Source: CAWBFD01 sp963788115
Lineage (GTDB): Bacteria > Actinomycetota > Thermoleophilia > Solirubrobacterales > 70-9
Length of the DNA stretch: 64,000 nucleotides
Direction: 5' to 3'
Assembly: GCA_963788115.1 (NCBI GenBank)
Contig: CAWBFD010000002.1
Span: 372,001-436,000 of the forward strand
Shown here: one piece after another, positions 9,097 through 17,393 of the stretch
How the letters are laid out: each line of letters begins with the position of its first letter
Numbering within the stretch: the first letter of the stretch is position 1
Notes under the pieces: model-generated
Told to the model about the DNA's origin: nothing
What the model saw: only the letters and a program-made list of their open reading frames with translations
Database searches by the model: none
Translations under genes and position numbers: made by a program

Positions 9097-9719
9097 GGCC
9101 TGAGCGAAACGGATATCCCCTTGCGCTCGCTGGGGGAAGCCGCAACGGCACATCCGCCGTGGCGGAGGCCAGGGTCGTCGACCTGAACGCCGCGGAGCGG
9201 GCGGCGGCGGACCTCCTCGCGGCCCTGGGAGCCGAGGTCGACTCCGAGCATCTGCGTGAGACGCCGCGCAGGGTTGCTCAGGCCTATGCCGAGCTGCTGA
9301 CGCCGGTGCCGTTCAGCCCCACGACCTTCCCCAACGAGGAGGGCTACGACGAGCTGATCCTGGTCCGGGACATCCCCTTCCAGTCGCTGTGCGCTCACCA
9401 CCTGCTGCCCTTCCACGGCGCCGCGCACATCGCCTACCTGCCGGGCGAGCGGATCATCGGCCTCTCCAAGCTCGGTCGCGTGGTCGATCTGTTCGCACGT
9501 GACCTCCAGCTCCAGGAGCGCCTGACCACACAGGTCGCCGACTGGCTCGAGAAGCAATTGAAGCCGCGTGGGGTCGGCGTGATCGTCCAGGCCGAGCATC
9601 TGTGCATGTCGCTGCGCGGCGTTCAGAAGCCCGGTGCGCTCACTGTGACGTCGGCGCTGCGTGGAACGGTCAAGGACGATCCGCGGACGAGGCAGGAGTT
9701 CCTGAGCCTGATCGGTTAG
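9093..9719 (+). CDS. folE: GTP cyclohydrolase I
   Basis: A 208-residue GTP cyclohydrolase I, which converts GTP to dihydroneopterin triphosphate, the first step of folate/tetrahydropterin synthesis. Zinc ligands are visible at C100 and H103 (CAHHLLPFHG) and C171 (HLCMSLRG); the E-T-P-R-R and LSKLGRVVDLFARDLQLQE segments are family signatures. The ATG at 9093 overlaps the TGA of the flavoprotein gene (ATGA), so translation is coupled. A strong hairpin lies just downstream. Confidence 0.95.
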   Translation: MRPERNGYPLALAGGSRNGTSAVAEARVVDLNAAERAAADLLAALGAEVDSEHLRETPRRVAQAYAELLTPVPFSPTTFPNEEGYDELILVRDIPFQSLCAHHLLPFHGAAHIAYLPGERIIGLSKLGRVVDLFARDLQLQERLTTQVADWLEKQLKPRGVGVIVQAEHLCMSLRGVQKPGALTVTSALRGTVKDDPRTRQEFLSLIG

Positions 9720-9733
9720 TCCTTCAGCGACTC

Positions 9734-9801
9734 GCACAACCTTGCCGTCACGAAGCGCCGAGACCTGCCAGACAGCCCAGCAGGTCTCGGCGCCGTTGTG
9801 C
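9734..9801. terminator. Nested inverted repeat between convergent genes (terminator)
   Basis: A perfect 14-bp inverted repeat, 9755-9768 with 9780-9793 (GCGCCGAGACCTGC and its complement), encloses an 11-nt loop. An outer 7-bp pair (9734-9740 GCACAAC with 9795-9801 GTTGTGC) nests around it. It lies between folE (+) and the coiled-coil gene (-), so it could terminate both transcripts. No strong T-run follows. Confidence 0.7.
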
Positions 9802-9853
9802 GTCCCGCTCCCGCGATTGGTGGCCGAGGCCACTCGCCCGCGACGGGGGCGCT

Positions 9854-10279
9854 TCAGGCGCTCGCTGTCAATTCGTCAGCCTGCTTCCTGGCCACGACCG
9901 CGTCGAGCACCGCGTACTCGGCTTCGACGATCGCGGAAGCCGCGTAATCGATCGCAAACGCCGCGTCGTCTTCGGCGTTCTCGGCAGTCCTCTCGGCTCG
10001 ATTCGAGTCATGCTCCGCCTTCTTGCTCTCGATGTTGTCGCGGACGGTTGCGACATGCCCATCCCATGTGCGTTGCACGTCGTTCCACCAATCGGAGATC
10101 TTCCCCTTGCCCTCGGCCGCCGCCTCGCGAAGCTGCTCGGCCTGGGCATCGGCCGTCGCGCGCGCCAGCTCCCGGTCGGCTTCGACGTCGGCCTTGGTCT
10201 TGTCACGCGCGGCCGCCGCATGCTCCTCGGCTTCTTCGGCGCGCGCGGACAGCGTGGCCAGTTGGTCTGATAGAGCCAT
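9854..10279 (-). CDS. Alanine/glutamate-rich coiled-coil protein (paralogue 1)
   Basis: A 141-residue hydrophilic protein, almost wholly helical: heptad-like runs such as LSARAEEAEEHAAAAR, a central ISDWWNDVQRTWDGH segment and FAIDYAASAIVEAEYAVLDA near the end. The ATG at 10279 has GAGGAGGG upstream. It is clearly paralogous to the gene at 24527-24964 (shared EGKG[KR]IS, DVQR.WD, SKK.EHD, AIVEAEYAV.DA). I know no named domain; the composition suggests a stress- or DNA/envelope-associated filament, which is only a guess. No signal peptide or membrane segment. Confidence 0.75.
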   Translation of the reverse strand: MALSDQLATLSARAEEAEEHAAAARDKTKADVEADRELARATADAQAEQLREAAAEGKGKISDWWNDVQRTWDGHVATVRDNIESKKAEHDSNRAERTAENAEDDAAFAIDYAASAIVEAEYAVLDAVVARKQADELTASA

Positions 10280-10568
10280 CTCGCCCTCCTCGTTTGAAGT
10301 GGGTTGCCCGGATCGTGCCCGGCTTTGCCGAGACCCTCTCGTACACCGACGATACACCCGATTCTTTGGCAGGCAACCCCGCGCGGGCGCTCGCATATTC
10401 AGCACGTTCTCTCTGCGACATCGCCCGGCAGCATCCCCCTATGGCGGGGGGAGCAGTTCCGCTTCATGGCGAAACGCAATGCTCTGCTTCTGGTCCAAAG
10501 CGGTGTGCCTTCGCTGGCCCAGAAGGCTTGGGAATAGGCTCCTGAGCCCCACTGTAGAAGGAGTCCCG
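10280..10568. other. Intergenic region, no gene seen
   Basis: 289 bp between divergently oriented genes, expected to hold two promoters. On the minus strand GAATCGGGTG occurs near 10350-10360, loosely like the 32-bp motif found six times at 25-34 kb, but the spacing is wrong. No ORF here looks like protein. Confidence 0.4.
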
Positions 10569-11087
10569 ATGCCAACGGATCAGCGCTCAGATACAGCTGC
10601 CGCTCCAAGCCAAAACGGCAAGACGCTGGGCAAGCGGCTGCACCGCTTTCTAATTCCCGTTCCCAAGCTGGAACCCCCGATCAATCCGGCTCTGCTGAAG
10701 CGCGAAGAGCAGCGCGCGGAAGCAAGGCAGAACCGGGTCGCGGACAAGATCACCGCTTTTTCGGGATCGATGCTCTTTGTCTACCTCCACATCGTCTGGT
10801 TCGGTTGCTGGATCGGCTTCGGCGTGGAGGACTACCCGTACGGCCTCCTGACGATGATCGTCTCGCTCGAGGCCATCTTCCTCTCGACCTTCGTGATGAT
10901 CTCCCAGAACCGCGCCGACGCCAGGCGCCAGGTGATCGCCGACCAGCAGTGGAGGACGGTCCAGGAGGAGGACAAGCAGAACGATGAGCTGCTCGACCTC
11001 TCCAGGCAGATCCTCTCGCTGACCAAGGAGGTTCGCGCTCTCGCGGGTCCGCGTGGCTCAGGCGGGGTGTCACACGCCTCGGATTAG
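10569..11087 (+). CDS. DUF1003-family membrane protein
   Basis: A 172-residue protein with a polar N-terminus, two central membrane helices (ITAFSGSMLFVYLHIVWFGC and GLLTMIVSLEAIFLSTFVMI) and a charged C-terminal coiled-coil tail. The ...NRVADKITAF.GS..F...H..WF and YPYGLLTM..SLEAIFLS.F...SQNR pattern is that of DUF1003 proteins, widespread and uncharacterised. ATG 10569 follows AGAAGGAGT. Function unknown; membrane location is inferred from the helices. Confidence 0.85.
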   Translation: MPTDQRSDTAAAPSQNGKTLGKRLHRFLIPVPKLEPPINPALLKREEQRAEARQNRVADKITAFSGSMLFVYLHIVWFGCWIGFGVEDYPYGLLTMIVSLEAIFLSTFVMISQNRADARRQVIADQQWRTVQEEDKQNDELLDLSRQILSLTKEVRALAGPRGSGGVSHASD

Positions 11088-11309
11088 AGCTGGCCGGAAA
11101 CCGTCGCTTTCCATGGAGGCTGTCGCGCCTGACGAGCTCATTCGCCTCGCACGGGATGATTGTGCAGCTCGGGACGACTTGTCCGGCAAGCGAGGTCCAG
11201 TGGGTCGTCGTCCCTCATGGATGGCGAAAGCGTCCCAGGCGAGTGGAGCAGCCAACTGGCTGGGGTGCGCTGTGCGTCTCCCTGCACCATCGCGGATAAT
11301 GGAGCCACG

Positions 11310-11864
11310 ATGGACCTCGGGCGACTTCTGCTTCGCTTGACAATCGGCGGGACCTTCTTCGTCCACGGCACCCAGAAGCTGTTCGGGTGGTTCGGGGGCT
11401 ACGGTCCGGACGGGACCGGGCAGTTTTTCGAGTCGCTGGGGCTGCGGCCGGGCCGGCGCAACGCCATTGCCGCCGGCTCGACCGAGACGGGCTGCGGCAT
11501 CCTGACTGTCCTTGGCCTAGCCACGCCGCTGGCCGCCGCCGGCCTGTCGGCGGTCATGATCACCGCGCTGCGCACGGCTGTCTGGAACGAGGGCTTCAAG
11601 CCCGCCACCGGCGAGCACGAGGTGCTGTTGGCCGTGGCGGCATTGGCGCTGACCGAGACCGGGCCGGGCGCGCCGTCGCTGGACTCCGCGCTCGGAATCG
11701 AACGCAGGGGGTCGGCGTGGACGCTGGCGGCGCTTGGCGCCGGAGCGGCCGGCTCTGCGATGGCGATCGAGATGGGACGGCGGCAGCCTGAGGCGGCTCC
11801 AGCCGAGCCGGCTGAAGGGCACGCGACATCCGAGCCCCCGGCGCCCGAGGCGAGCGCGACCTAG
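11310..11864 (+). CDS. DoxX-family membrane protein
   Basis: A 184-residue DoxX protein: first helix LLLRLTIGGTFFVHGTQKLF with the family G-x-Q-K-L motif, GWFGGYGPDGTGQFFESLGL, then three more hydrophobic helices and a C-terminal low-complexity tail rich in E, A and P. The family are four-helix membrane proteins linked to redox stress. The start is ATG 11310. It is the second DoxX in the window but not a close copy of the one at 5852-6322. Confidence 0.9.
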   Translation: MDLGRLLLRLTIGGTFFVHGTQKLFGWFGGYGPDGTGQFFESLGLRPGRRNAIAAGSTETGCGILTVLGLATPLAAAGLSAVMITALRTAVWNEGFKPATGEHEVLLAVAALALTETGPGAPSLDSALGIERRGSAWTLAALGAGAAGSAMAIEMGRRQPEAAPAEPAEGHATSEPPAPEASAT

Positions 11865-12018
11865 CACGCGCACCTCGACACCACTATCGATGTTCTTGCG
11901 GAAGCGCTTCCGGCCGTGGACCCTTCGGCGACGATTTCAGCGACGATTGAACGCTGCCTCGATCAAAACAACGATCGGCCGGGACCATTCTCTGGAAACG
12001 GCGTCAAGAAGCCTGACG

Positions 12019-12732
12019 TCACCAGGGTGATACCGGTTCGTCCGTCGGGATTCCCTCCGCCGCTATGACGAGTCGGCTGAGCCGCTCGCATTCATCTTCG
12101 AGCTGGGCCGAGTCGGCGGCGCCTCCGCGGCGCGGCGCGAGCCACAAAATAAAGACATGCGTTGGCGGGCTGTCGTCCTCGATCGAGTACCTCGGGGGAT
12201 ACAGGTATAGCCCGCTTACGATCGTGCTCTCGTCGATCTCGCGCAGGAGTAGGCCGGCCACGCGGTCGTAGAGCTCCTCGCGCGTCGACACCTTCCTTGC
12301 CTGAAACGAGAAGCGACGGTTCACCGGGCCAATAGCCCCGAACGGACCAAGGCCTGGCTCAAGCGGTCCCGGATCTCCGACCGGCCGGGGCTGGCCGCCG
12401 GTCACGTCCGCGTAGATCGCATCGAGGATCGCGTCGATCTGCGCGGCTTCCTTGTGATCAGTGACCGGGCCCTTGTGCTTCGAGTAGATCTCCCATAGGG
12501 CCGCACGCAGCACGGTCAGGTGAAGCTCGCGGAGAGCACTCGGCGCACGGCGGCCCGCGTCTCGGAGCGCGGCCCCTGGATCGAGCGCCTCCTCCGTCTC
12601 ACGGCGAAAGCGCTCAGGGTCGAACGTGAGGGCGAAGCGCGACAGACTCGCCCACGCCCAAGCGCGAGCTACCTCCCACGTCTCTGGATCCGGGAGATCG
12701 AGCTCAACCACGCGGAATTGCCGGCACGTCAT
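12019..12732 (-). CDS. Hypothetical protein (237 aa)
   Basis: A complete frame of 237 residues with codon use typical of the window, lacking signal peptide and membrane helices. It has a helical N-terminal half (WEVARAWAWASLSRFALTFD; ALRELHLTVLRAALWEIYSK), a proline-rich linker and a C-terminal alpha/beta region (STIVSGLYLYPPRYSIEDDS; THVFILWLAPRR). I do not recognise the family. It lies convergent to the DoxX gene and next to repeat copy A, so it could be part of an acquired segment; that is only contextual. Confidence 0.6.
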   Translation of the reverse strand: MTCRQFRVVELDLPDPETWEVARAWAWASLSRFALTFDPERFRRETEEALDPGAALRDAGRRAPSALRELHLTVLRAALWEIYSKHKGPVTDHKEAAQIDAILDAIYADVTGGQPRPVGDPGPLEPGLGPFGAIGPVNRRFSFQARKVSTREELYDRVAGLLLREIDESTIVSGLYLYPPRYSIEDDSPPTHVFILWLAPRRGGAADSAQLEDECERLSRLVIAAEGIPTDEPVSPW

Positions 12733-12872
12733 CGCCGCGCAGATCGCGATTGAGAATCACCGCTCTGATCCGAGCTTGACCCTCAAGAAGTCCTCCAGAC
12801 TTCAAGCACTTCCGAGAATGCTCTCAGTATGACCTCGGGCTCGGCCGCCTCGATCCCTCGTCCTCCGAGTCG

Positions 12873-12999
12873 CTGAGTGCCAGCTGCGTGCCAGTCCCGC
12901 ACCTTCCCAGGCCGTTTCCAGCGGTCTTCAGCGGTTAACTGGAAGCCCTGAACAGACGTGATCAATGACCGTTTCCCGTATGAGCAAGCGGAATCTGGC
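12873..12999. repeat. Repeat copy A (arm 66 bp + 59 bp)
   Basis: The first part, 12873-12938, matches 38849-38914 at about 90 percent over 66 bp without gaps. The second part, 12941-12999, matches 23804-23862 at 57 of 59 positions. In the other two copies these blocks lie beside tRNA-Ser sequence; here no tRNA part is left. It probably marks an old integration boundary. Confidence 0.75.
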
Positions 13000-13002
13000 C
13001 TC

Positions 13003-13869
13003 TTAGCGCGGTCGGGCAGCAGCCAAGCGCCGAAGCCAGTAGCGGAGCCAGTCTGACCCGTATGGAACGTAGACACGGACACTCCGTCCGGCGCGGGCAA
13101 GCTCCCGCGCCTCATGCGCACGGACCCCGAGCAGCATCTCGACCGGCACGTCACCCACAGCCGCGAGCACGGCCTCCCTGATGACCGGATCGTGCGTCCC
13201 GATCGCGAATCTGGCACCGGCCCCGCGCAGTTCAAGGGCAAGGCGAAGGAGGGCAAGGTCTGTCTCCTCGCCCCAGCGCCGCGCACAGCGCGCGGGCTCG
13301 AGCGAGGCGCCCTTCACCAGCAACACGGGGAGACCGGCGTCGATCAGGCGGCGGAGATCTGCATCGCTCCGACGCAGATTGGCCGAAAGCGTCGGCATGA
13401 CGGGCGCACCGTCGTCCGCGAGCGCCAAAACGATGCGGAGGATCTTCTCCATCCGGTCGCTGTCGTGCGCCCGGACTTGGAGAAGCGAGCCTTGCGGGAG
13501 GGTCTTGACGACGCGCTGTATCGCCTTGCGGCAGACCACATCAGAGATGTCGAGGCCGAAGTTCGACAGGTCGGCCCACACGTTGATCGGCGGCGTCAGG
13601 CCCGTCAGCGCCCGGTTTAGCCGCAGGTACTCGCTGACGACTCCCTCGACCGACGCGGGATCGGTGACCCCCTCGCCGAAGTAGTCGATGCCCGCGTGTA
13701 GGCCCTCGGCCTGAAGCCGGCCGAGCACGGCGAGTGCCTCCTCGAGCGTCTCGCCGCCGAGATAGCCCGCTGCCGCCCACCGGGCTCCTCGCCTAAGGGC
13801 GCCGCTTCCCAGCACGATTGAGCGCAGTCGACCTGATTCTGCCGCTCGGTAGAGAACTGACCTCCTCAT
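13003..13869 (-). CDS. Proline dehydrogenase
   Basis: A 288-residue FAD-dependent proline dehydrogenase (proline to pyrroline-5-carboxylate, first step of proline catabolism). The C-terminal signature VRVYVPYGSDWLRYWLRRLA is diagnostic; GIDYFGEGVTD near residue 60, LQVRAHDSDRMEKILRI and LLVKGASLEP also fit the (beta/alpha)8 monofunctional family. Length is near the usual 300. No P5C dehydrogenase is adjacent. The gene ends 4 bp after repeat copy A on the map, so its downstream flank is a recombination junction. Confidence 0.88.
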   Translation of the reverse strand: MRRSVLYRAAESGRLRSIVLGSGALRRGARWAAAGYLGGETLEEALAVLGRLQAEGLHAGIDYFGEGVTDPASVEGVVSEYLRLNRALTGLTPPINVWADLSNFGLDISDVVCRKAIQRVVKTLPQGSLLQVRAHDSDRMEKILRIVLALADDGAPVMPTLSANLRRSDADLRRLIDAGLPVLLVKGASLEPARCARRWGEETDLALLRLALELRGAGARFAIGTHDPVIREAVLAAVGDVPVEMLLGVRAHEARELARAGRSVRVYVPYGSDWLRYWLRRLAAARPR

Positions 13870-14211
13870 TTATGCGTACCCTTTCGTATCCTGGGTCTCG
13901 AGCTGCGCACTGGCGCCCCCTCTGCAGGGTCGCACGCCTCGTACGGCGGCCATCCTGACCGCGGGACGCATGACGGACGTACGGCGACCCTTATACCGGC
14001 GCGAGGGCGCGGGGCAGCCGTCGACCGGCTGCCGATTACCCAGCGCACCCGCTCGATCCGGCGCGCGTCGAGCAGTGCTCCTTCGAGCCACGAGCGATAG
14101 CCCGGCACCCACGGGTCTCGCGTCGCTCGGGACGATGAGGAGCAGTGGGTCCGCGCCGCCGGACAGGCGACTGCCCCGAAGCCAGCCCTTGGTCTGGTGT
14201 GCTGGCGCGCG
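13870..14211. other. Intergenic stretch, nothing supported
   Basis: 342 bp between proline dehydrogenase and the SDR. A short minus-strand reading near 14040-14130 (DPWVPGYRSWLEGALLDARR) looks protein-like and might be a gene relic, but it has no continuation I can place. Confidence 0.3.
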
Positions 14212-14976
14212 TTAGTCGATCAGGGCGCCGGCGCTCACGTTGACCGTCGCGGCGGTCATTGGGCGGGCCTGGTCCGAGGCGACGAACGCGGCGACGTTGC
14301 CGACCTCCTCGAGCCTCGCGGCGCGCCCCAGAAGAGTCTGACCGTCGATCATCTCGACGATCTTCTCCCTTCCGTCGAAGCCCTCGGGGAGCGACTCTGG
14401 GACGCCGCCGCTCTCCAGGGTGACGAAGCGGACGCCGTGGGGGCCCAGCTCCACGGAGAACTGGCGTCGCATCGTCTCGATCGCGTCGAAGGCGACCTGG
14501 GTGCCGCCAAGGTAGTAGTCGCGCAGCGGAGCGCCGCGGTCGCCCGGGCCTCCGAAGGCCATGATCACCCCAGAGCGCTTCGGGATCATGTGACGGGCCG
14601 CGGCGCGAGCCGTGAGAAAGGTCGTCCGCACTGCGACCTCGACCGGGGCCAGGAAGTCGTCGACCTCCATCTCCTGGAACGGCACCTCGTGGGTATAGGG
14701 GTGTGCGATGACATTGAAGGAGACGTCGAGGCCGCCGGCCTCGACGGCGACGGCGTCGGCATGTTCGTCCACCGCCCGCGCGTCGAGCGCATCCACTACC
14801 GCGGCGTCGGCCTTCCCGCCCGCGGCGCGGATCTCTTCGGCCACCGCGTCAAGCGTCTCGGCCGTGCGGCCGGCGAGGAAGACCCGTGCTCCCTCGCGCG
14901 CGAACGCCCTCGCCGCAGCGCTGCCGATCGACCCCGCTCCGCCATAGATCACCGCGTTCTTGTCCTCGAGCAACAC
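14212..14976 (-). CDS. SDR-family oxidoreductase with altered active site
   Basis: A 254-residue short-chain dehydrogenase. The Rossmann motif is AVIYGGAGSIGSAAARAFAR (GGxGxIG near residues 12-18), and the NxxA-type strand, VIMAF and LGPHGVRFVTLESGGVPES follow. Where classical SDRs have YxxxK this has DYYLGGTQVAF, so the catalytic lysine is absent. Known divergent relatives share this, so it may bind NAD(P) with altered chemistry. Start GTG 14976 is fixed by AGGAGG at 14984-14989, 7 nt away; longer readings to 15525 are not supported. Confidence 0.85.
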   Translation of the reverse strand: MLLEDKNAVIYGGAGSIGSAAARAFAREGARVFLAGRTAETLDAVAEEIRAAGGKADAAVVDALDARAVDEHADAVAVEAGGLDVSFNVIAHPYTHEVPFQEMEVDDFLAPVEVAVRTTFLTARAAARHMIPKRSGVIMAFGGPGDRGAPLRDYYLGGTQVAFDAIETMRRQFSVELGPHGVRFVTLESGGVPESLPEGFDGREKIVEMIDGQTLLGRAARLEEVGNVAAFVASDQARPMTAATVNVSAGALID

Positions 14977-15055
14977 GTTGTCACCTCCTGGTCGGATGAG
15001 TGCACTGTTACATCGACCGGACCCGTCCCTGGAACTCATCGGTCGCGTTATTGGG

Positions 15056-15345
15056 ATGGCGGGCGTGAGCGGGGAGGAGGAGCGCCAGGACAAGAGCGAC
15101 GGGTTCGTCGCGCGGGAGCGGGAGCACCGGCTGGAGGAGCTCGACGCCCTGCGTGAGCGGGGATCGACCCGTACCCGCCACATTTCGACCGCGACCACAG
15201 GGCGGCCGAGATCCGGGAGAAGCACGGGGATTCCTCGGCAGGGTCGCTCGAGACGGTGAGCGCAGTCGGCAAGAGCTGCGGGCCCGGACGGCCGGTGACG
15301 CGATGGGATGGTCGCGCGCGGCAGTAGGCCCGCCGTAATTGGAGT
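15056..15345 (+). pseudogene. lysS N-terminal relic (lysyl-tRNA synthetase fragment)
   Basis: From ATG 15056 the frame reads REREHRLEELDALRERG; after a one-base deletion at about 15162 the next frame continues IDPYPPHFDRDHRAAEIREK and HGDSSAG. Together these match the start of bacterial lysyl-tRNA synthetase (ALRERG-DPYP-F..DH.AAEIR). Nothing of the OB-fold beyond it or of the catalytic domain follows, and both frames stop by about 15345. It is a decayed gene start, not a functional gene; a working lysS must lie elsewhere. Confidence 0.7.
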
Positions 15346-15579
15346 CCCTGTGGGTCTCCGCTGCCCCCTTCTCCGAGCCGAGCGTCTCCGGCCCTGACGC
15401 ACGCTCGCTCGGACGGGCAGCCGTCGCTGACTGCCCGCCGCCACTCGACGCGACGGTCCAGGTGAAGGTCGTGATGGGCACCGGAACCCCCGGCGCGAAC
15501 GGGCTTGGCTATGGCTATCCCGCATCGCCCGCCACGGACCTACCCAGGCTACGGGTGCCCGGGCGGCCCAGCCGAGAGA

Positions 15580-15603
15580 GGGCCCCGGCCACAGCCGGGG
15601 CCC
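15580..15603 (-). terminator. GC-rich hairpin downstream of Asp-box protein gene
   Basis: A 10-bp perfect stem (15580-15589 with 15594-15603, GGGCCCCGGC arm) with a 4-nt loop, 25 bp past the stop of the 15628-17187 gene on its strand. No T-tract, as is common in high-GC genomes. Confidence 0.65.
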
Positions 15604-15627
15604 CCTGAGGCCGCTCGCCTTCGTCCG

Positions 15628-17187
15628 CTACGGGCTCAGCTTACGAACGAAGACGCTCGCCGGATCTCCGTCGTGGGGCATCGACCAGAACGGGAACTGG
15701 CTCGTTCCGTCGGTATCGAGCCCCACGTAGTCGCCGACGAAGAAGCCGTTGGCGAACGGCGCCTGCCTCATGTCGAACGACGCATCCGTGAGCTGGAACT
15801 CGTCGCCCCAGCTCGCCGCGTCGGAGCAGTCCTCGCTCGCCGCGTGGCAATGGATCGCGAACGCGTCCGTCGGGAGCGTCATCGGATCCGGGGTGTTGTT
15901 GCGGAAGTCGTAGTAGGTGACCGTCACGGTCCCGTCCTCCGCCACCCGCACAATCGGCGTGAACGCCTGCTCGTTGAGGTTGTTCGGCAGATCGGGCGTC
16001 TGGTTGATCTTGATCGTGTCCGACCAGGTCTCCCCGCCGTCGAGCGACTGCGAGAAGGCGACGCTCGACCGCGGGCCGAAGCGCGCGTCCTGCCACACCA
16101 GGTAGACCGCCTCGCTCGAGAGGTCCGTCGCGACCTCGGGGAGGATGTCTCCGGTCCGCACCCGGCCGGCGGGGCTCAGGTCCTCGGGATCGCGCACGAT
16201 CCCCTGGAAGGAGTTGTGGCGGTCGACGATCGTCGCCTGGTTGTCCCAGGTCTCGCCCCGGTCCTCGGAGCGCATCACGGCGATGTTGAAGCCACGCGAC
16301 CCCTGGCGGTTCTTGGCGTCGTGGATCAGGTCGAAGGCGTTGACCAAGTCGCCGCTGCCCGTGACCGCGATCTGGTTGCCGATCGTCTGGTTGAGGGCGC
16401 CCGGGTCGTAGATCACGCGGGTTGGCTCCCAGGTCTCACCTCCGTCCGTGGTCCGTGTGAACACGGTCGGGCCCTTGGCCCCGAACGTGTTCTCGAACGC
16501 GGTCTGCCCCGCGCCCTCTCCCGGGGGGATCGCCAGGCGATCCCAGACCGCGTAGGCGAAGTCCGAGTCGAGCGGATCGGCGGTCATCGTGTTCTTGTCG
16601 TTGAGGGTGTTCGGGTTCTCGTCGCGCCGCAGCGTGATCGGGTCCCCCCAGGTCTGACCGCCGTCGTCGGAGCGCATCACGAGCATCGCGTTCGGATGGA
16701 TCCCGAGGCCACCCGGGTTGGTGTCGACCGACAGGCTCATCAGATAGGTGGTGCCGTCCGGCGAGATCGCGACCCAGGGGTCGGAGGCGCGCTCGTAGTT
16801 ACCGCCGTTGGCGGCGGTGCCGCCGGTGCAGACGGACGACTTGGTGATCACCTGGCTGGTCCAGTTCTGGCCGCCGTCGAAGCTCGTGGTCGTGACCAGT
16901 CCCCGGGCGCCGCCGTCGGACCACCGGTCCTGCTGCCAGGCGCCGACCAGGTGCAGGGGGTTCGACGGGTCGACCGCGACGTACGGCTCGACCTCGCTGT
17001 TGAAGAAATTCCTTGCCGTCGGCGATGCATTCGCGTCGCCGATGCAGGCCGGGTCGATCGGGCTCGCCCCCGAGACCTGGACCAGGTCGCCGGCCGTGAA
17101 CGGGCTCGCCGGTGCGGCCGGGACCCCGATCGAGACCAGGGCAACCAGCGAGATAGCCGCGAGCGCCAGCCGCTTCACATCTCTCAT
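15628..17187 (-). CDS. Secreted Asp-box (BNR) repeat protein, sialidase-like beta-propeller
   Basis: 519 residues with a clear signal peptide (RLALAAISLVALVSIGVPAA, residues 5-25) and at least five Asp-box motifs of the S/T-x-D-x-G-x-x-W type: SFDGGQNW, SDDGGQTW, TTDGGETW, SEDRGETW and SLDGGETW. These loops mark a six-bladed beta-propeller as in sialidases and glycan hydrolases. I do not see the sialidase arginine triad, so the enzymatic role is open. ATG 17187 has GAGGAGGTGA upstream. Exported and probably cell-surface or extracellular; monocistronic by spacing. Confidence 0.85.
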   Translation of the reverse strand: MRDVKRLALAAISLVALVSIGVPAAPASPFTAGDLVQVSGASPIDPACIGDANASPTARNFFNSEVEPYVAVDPSNPLHLVGAWQQDRWSDGGARGLVTTTSFDGGQNWTSQVITKSSVCTGGTAANGGNYERASDPWVAISPDGTTYLMSLSVDTNPGGLGIHPNAMLVMRSDDGGQTWGDPITLRRDENPNTLNDKNTMTADPLDSDFAYAVWDRLAIPPGEGAGQTAFENTFGAKGPTVFTRTTDGGETWEPTRVIYDPGALNQTIGNQIAVTGSGDLVNAFDLIHDAKNRQGSRGFNIAVMRSEDRGETWDNQATIVDRHNSFQGIVRDPEDLSPAGRVRTGDILPEVATDLSSEAVYLVWQDARFGPRSSVAFSQSLDGGETWSDTIKINQTPDLPNNLNEQAFTPIVRVAEDGTVTVTYYDFRNNTPDPMTLPTDAFAIHCHAASEDCSDAASWGDEFQLTDASFDMRQAPFANGFFVGDYVGLDTDGTSQFPFWSMPHDGDPASVFVRKLSP

Positions 17188-17393
17188 CCCCTCACCTCCT
17201 CGTCAGCCCCTTTGCCAACAGCTAACCGTACCCGGCCGCGCGCGTCCGAAAACTTACGTCCGTGGACGGGAGTTAGGCTCGAGATCGGGCAATCAGAGGC
17301 GCTGATCAAGCGAGGTCACCCTCATCGCGAGACCCCCAAATGCCCTCATGCGGGTCAGCTCCAGGCCCCCCTCGGGGCTCTATCCTCGCGCTG

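Noticed and set aside
7864..9153. Long minus-strand frame opposite the ferredoxin-reductase-like gene
   Set aside because: Shadow frame; the plus strand carries all flavoprotein motifs.
10340..10375. A seventh copy of the 32-bp motif upstream of the coiled-coil gene at 9854
   Set aside because: Only GAATCGGGTG and a later GGTG resemble it and the spacing is off; not counted.
13866..14130. Minus-strand reading DPWVPGYRSWLEGALLDARR
   Set aside because: Protein-like for about 25 residues, loosely recalling an asparagine-synthase tail, but no further support on either side.
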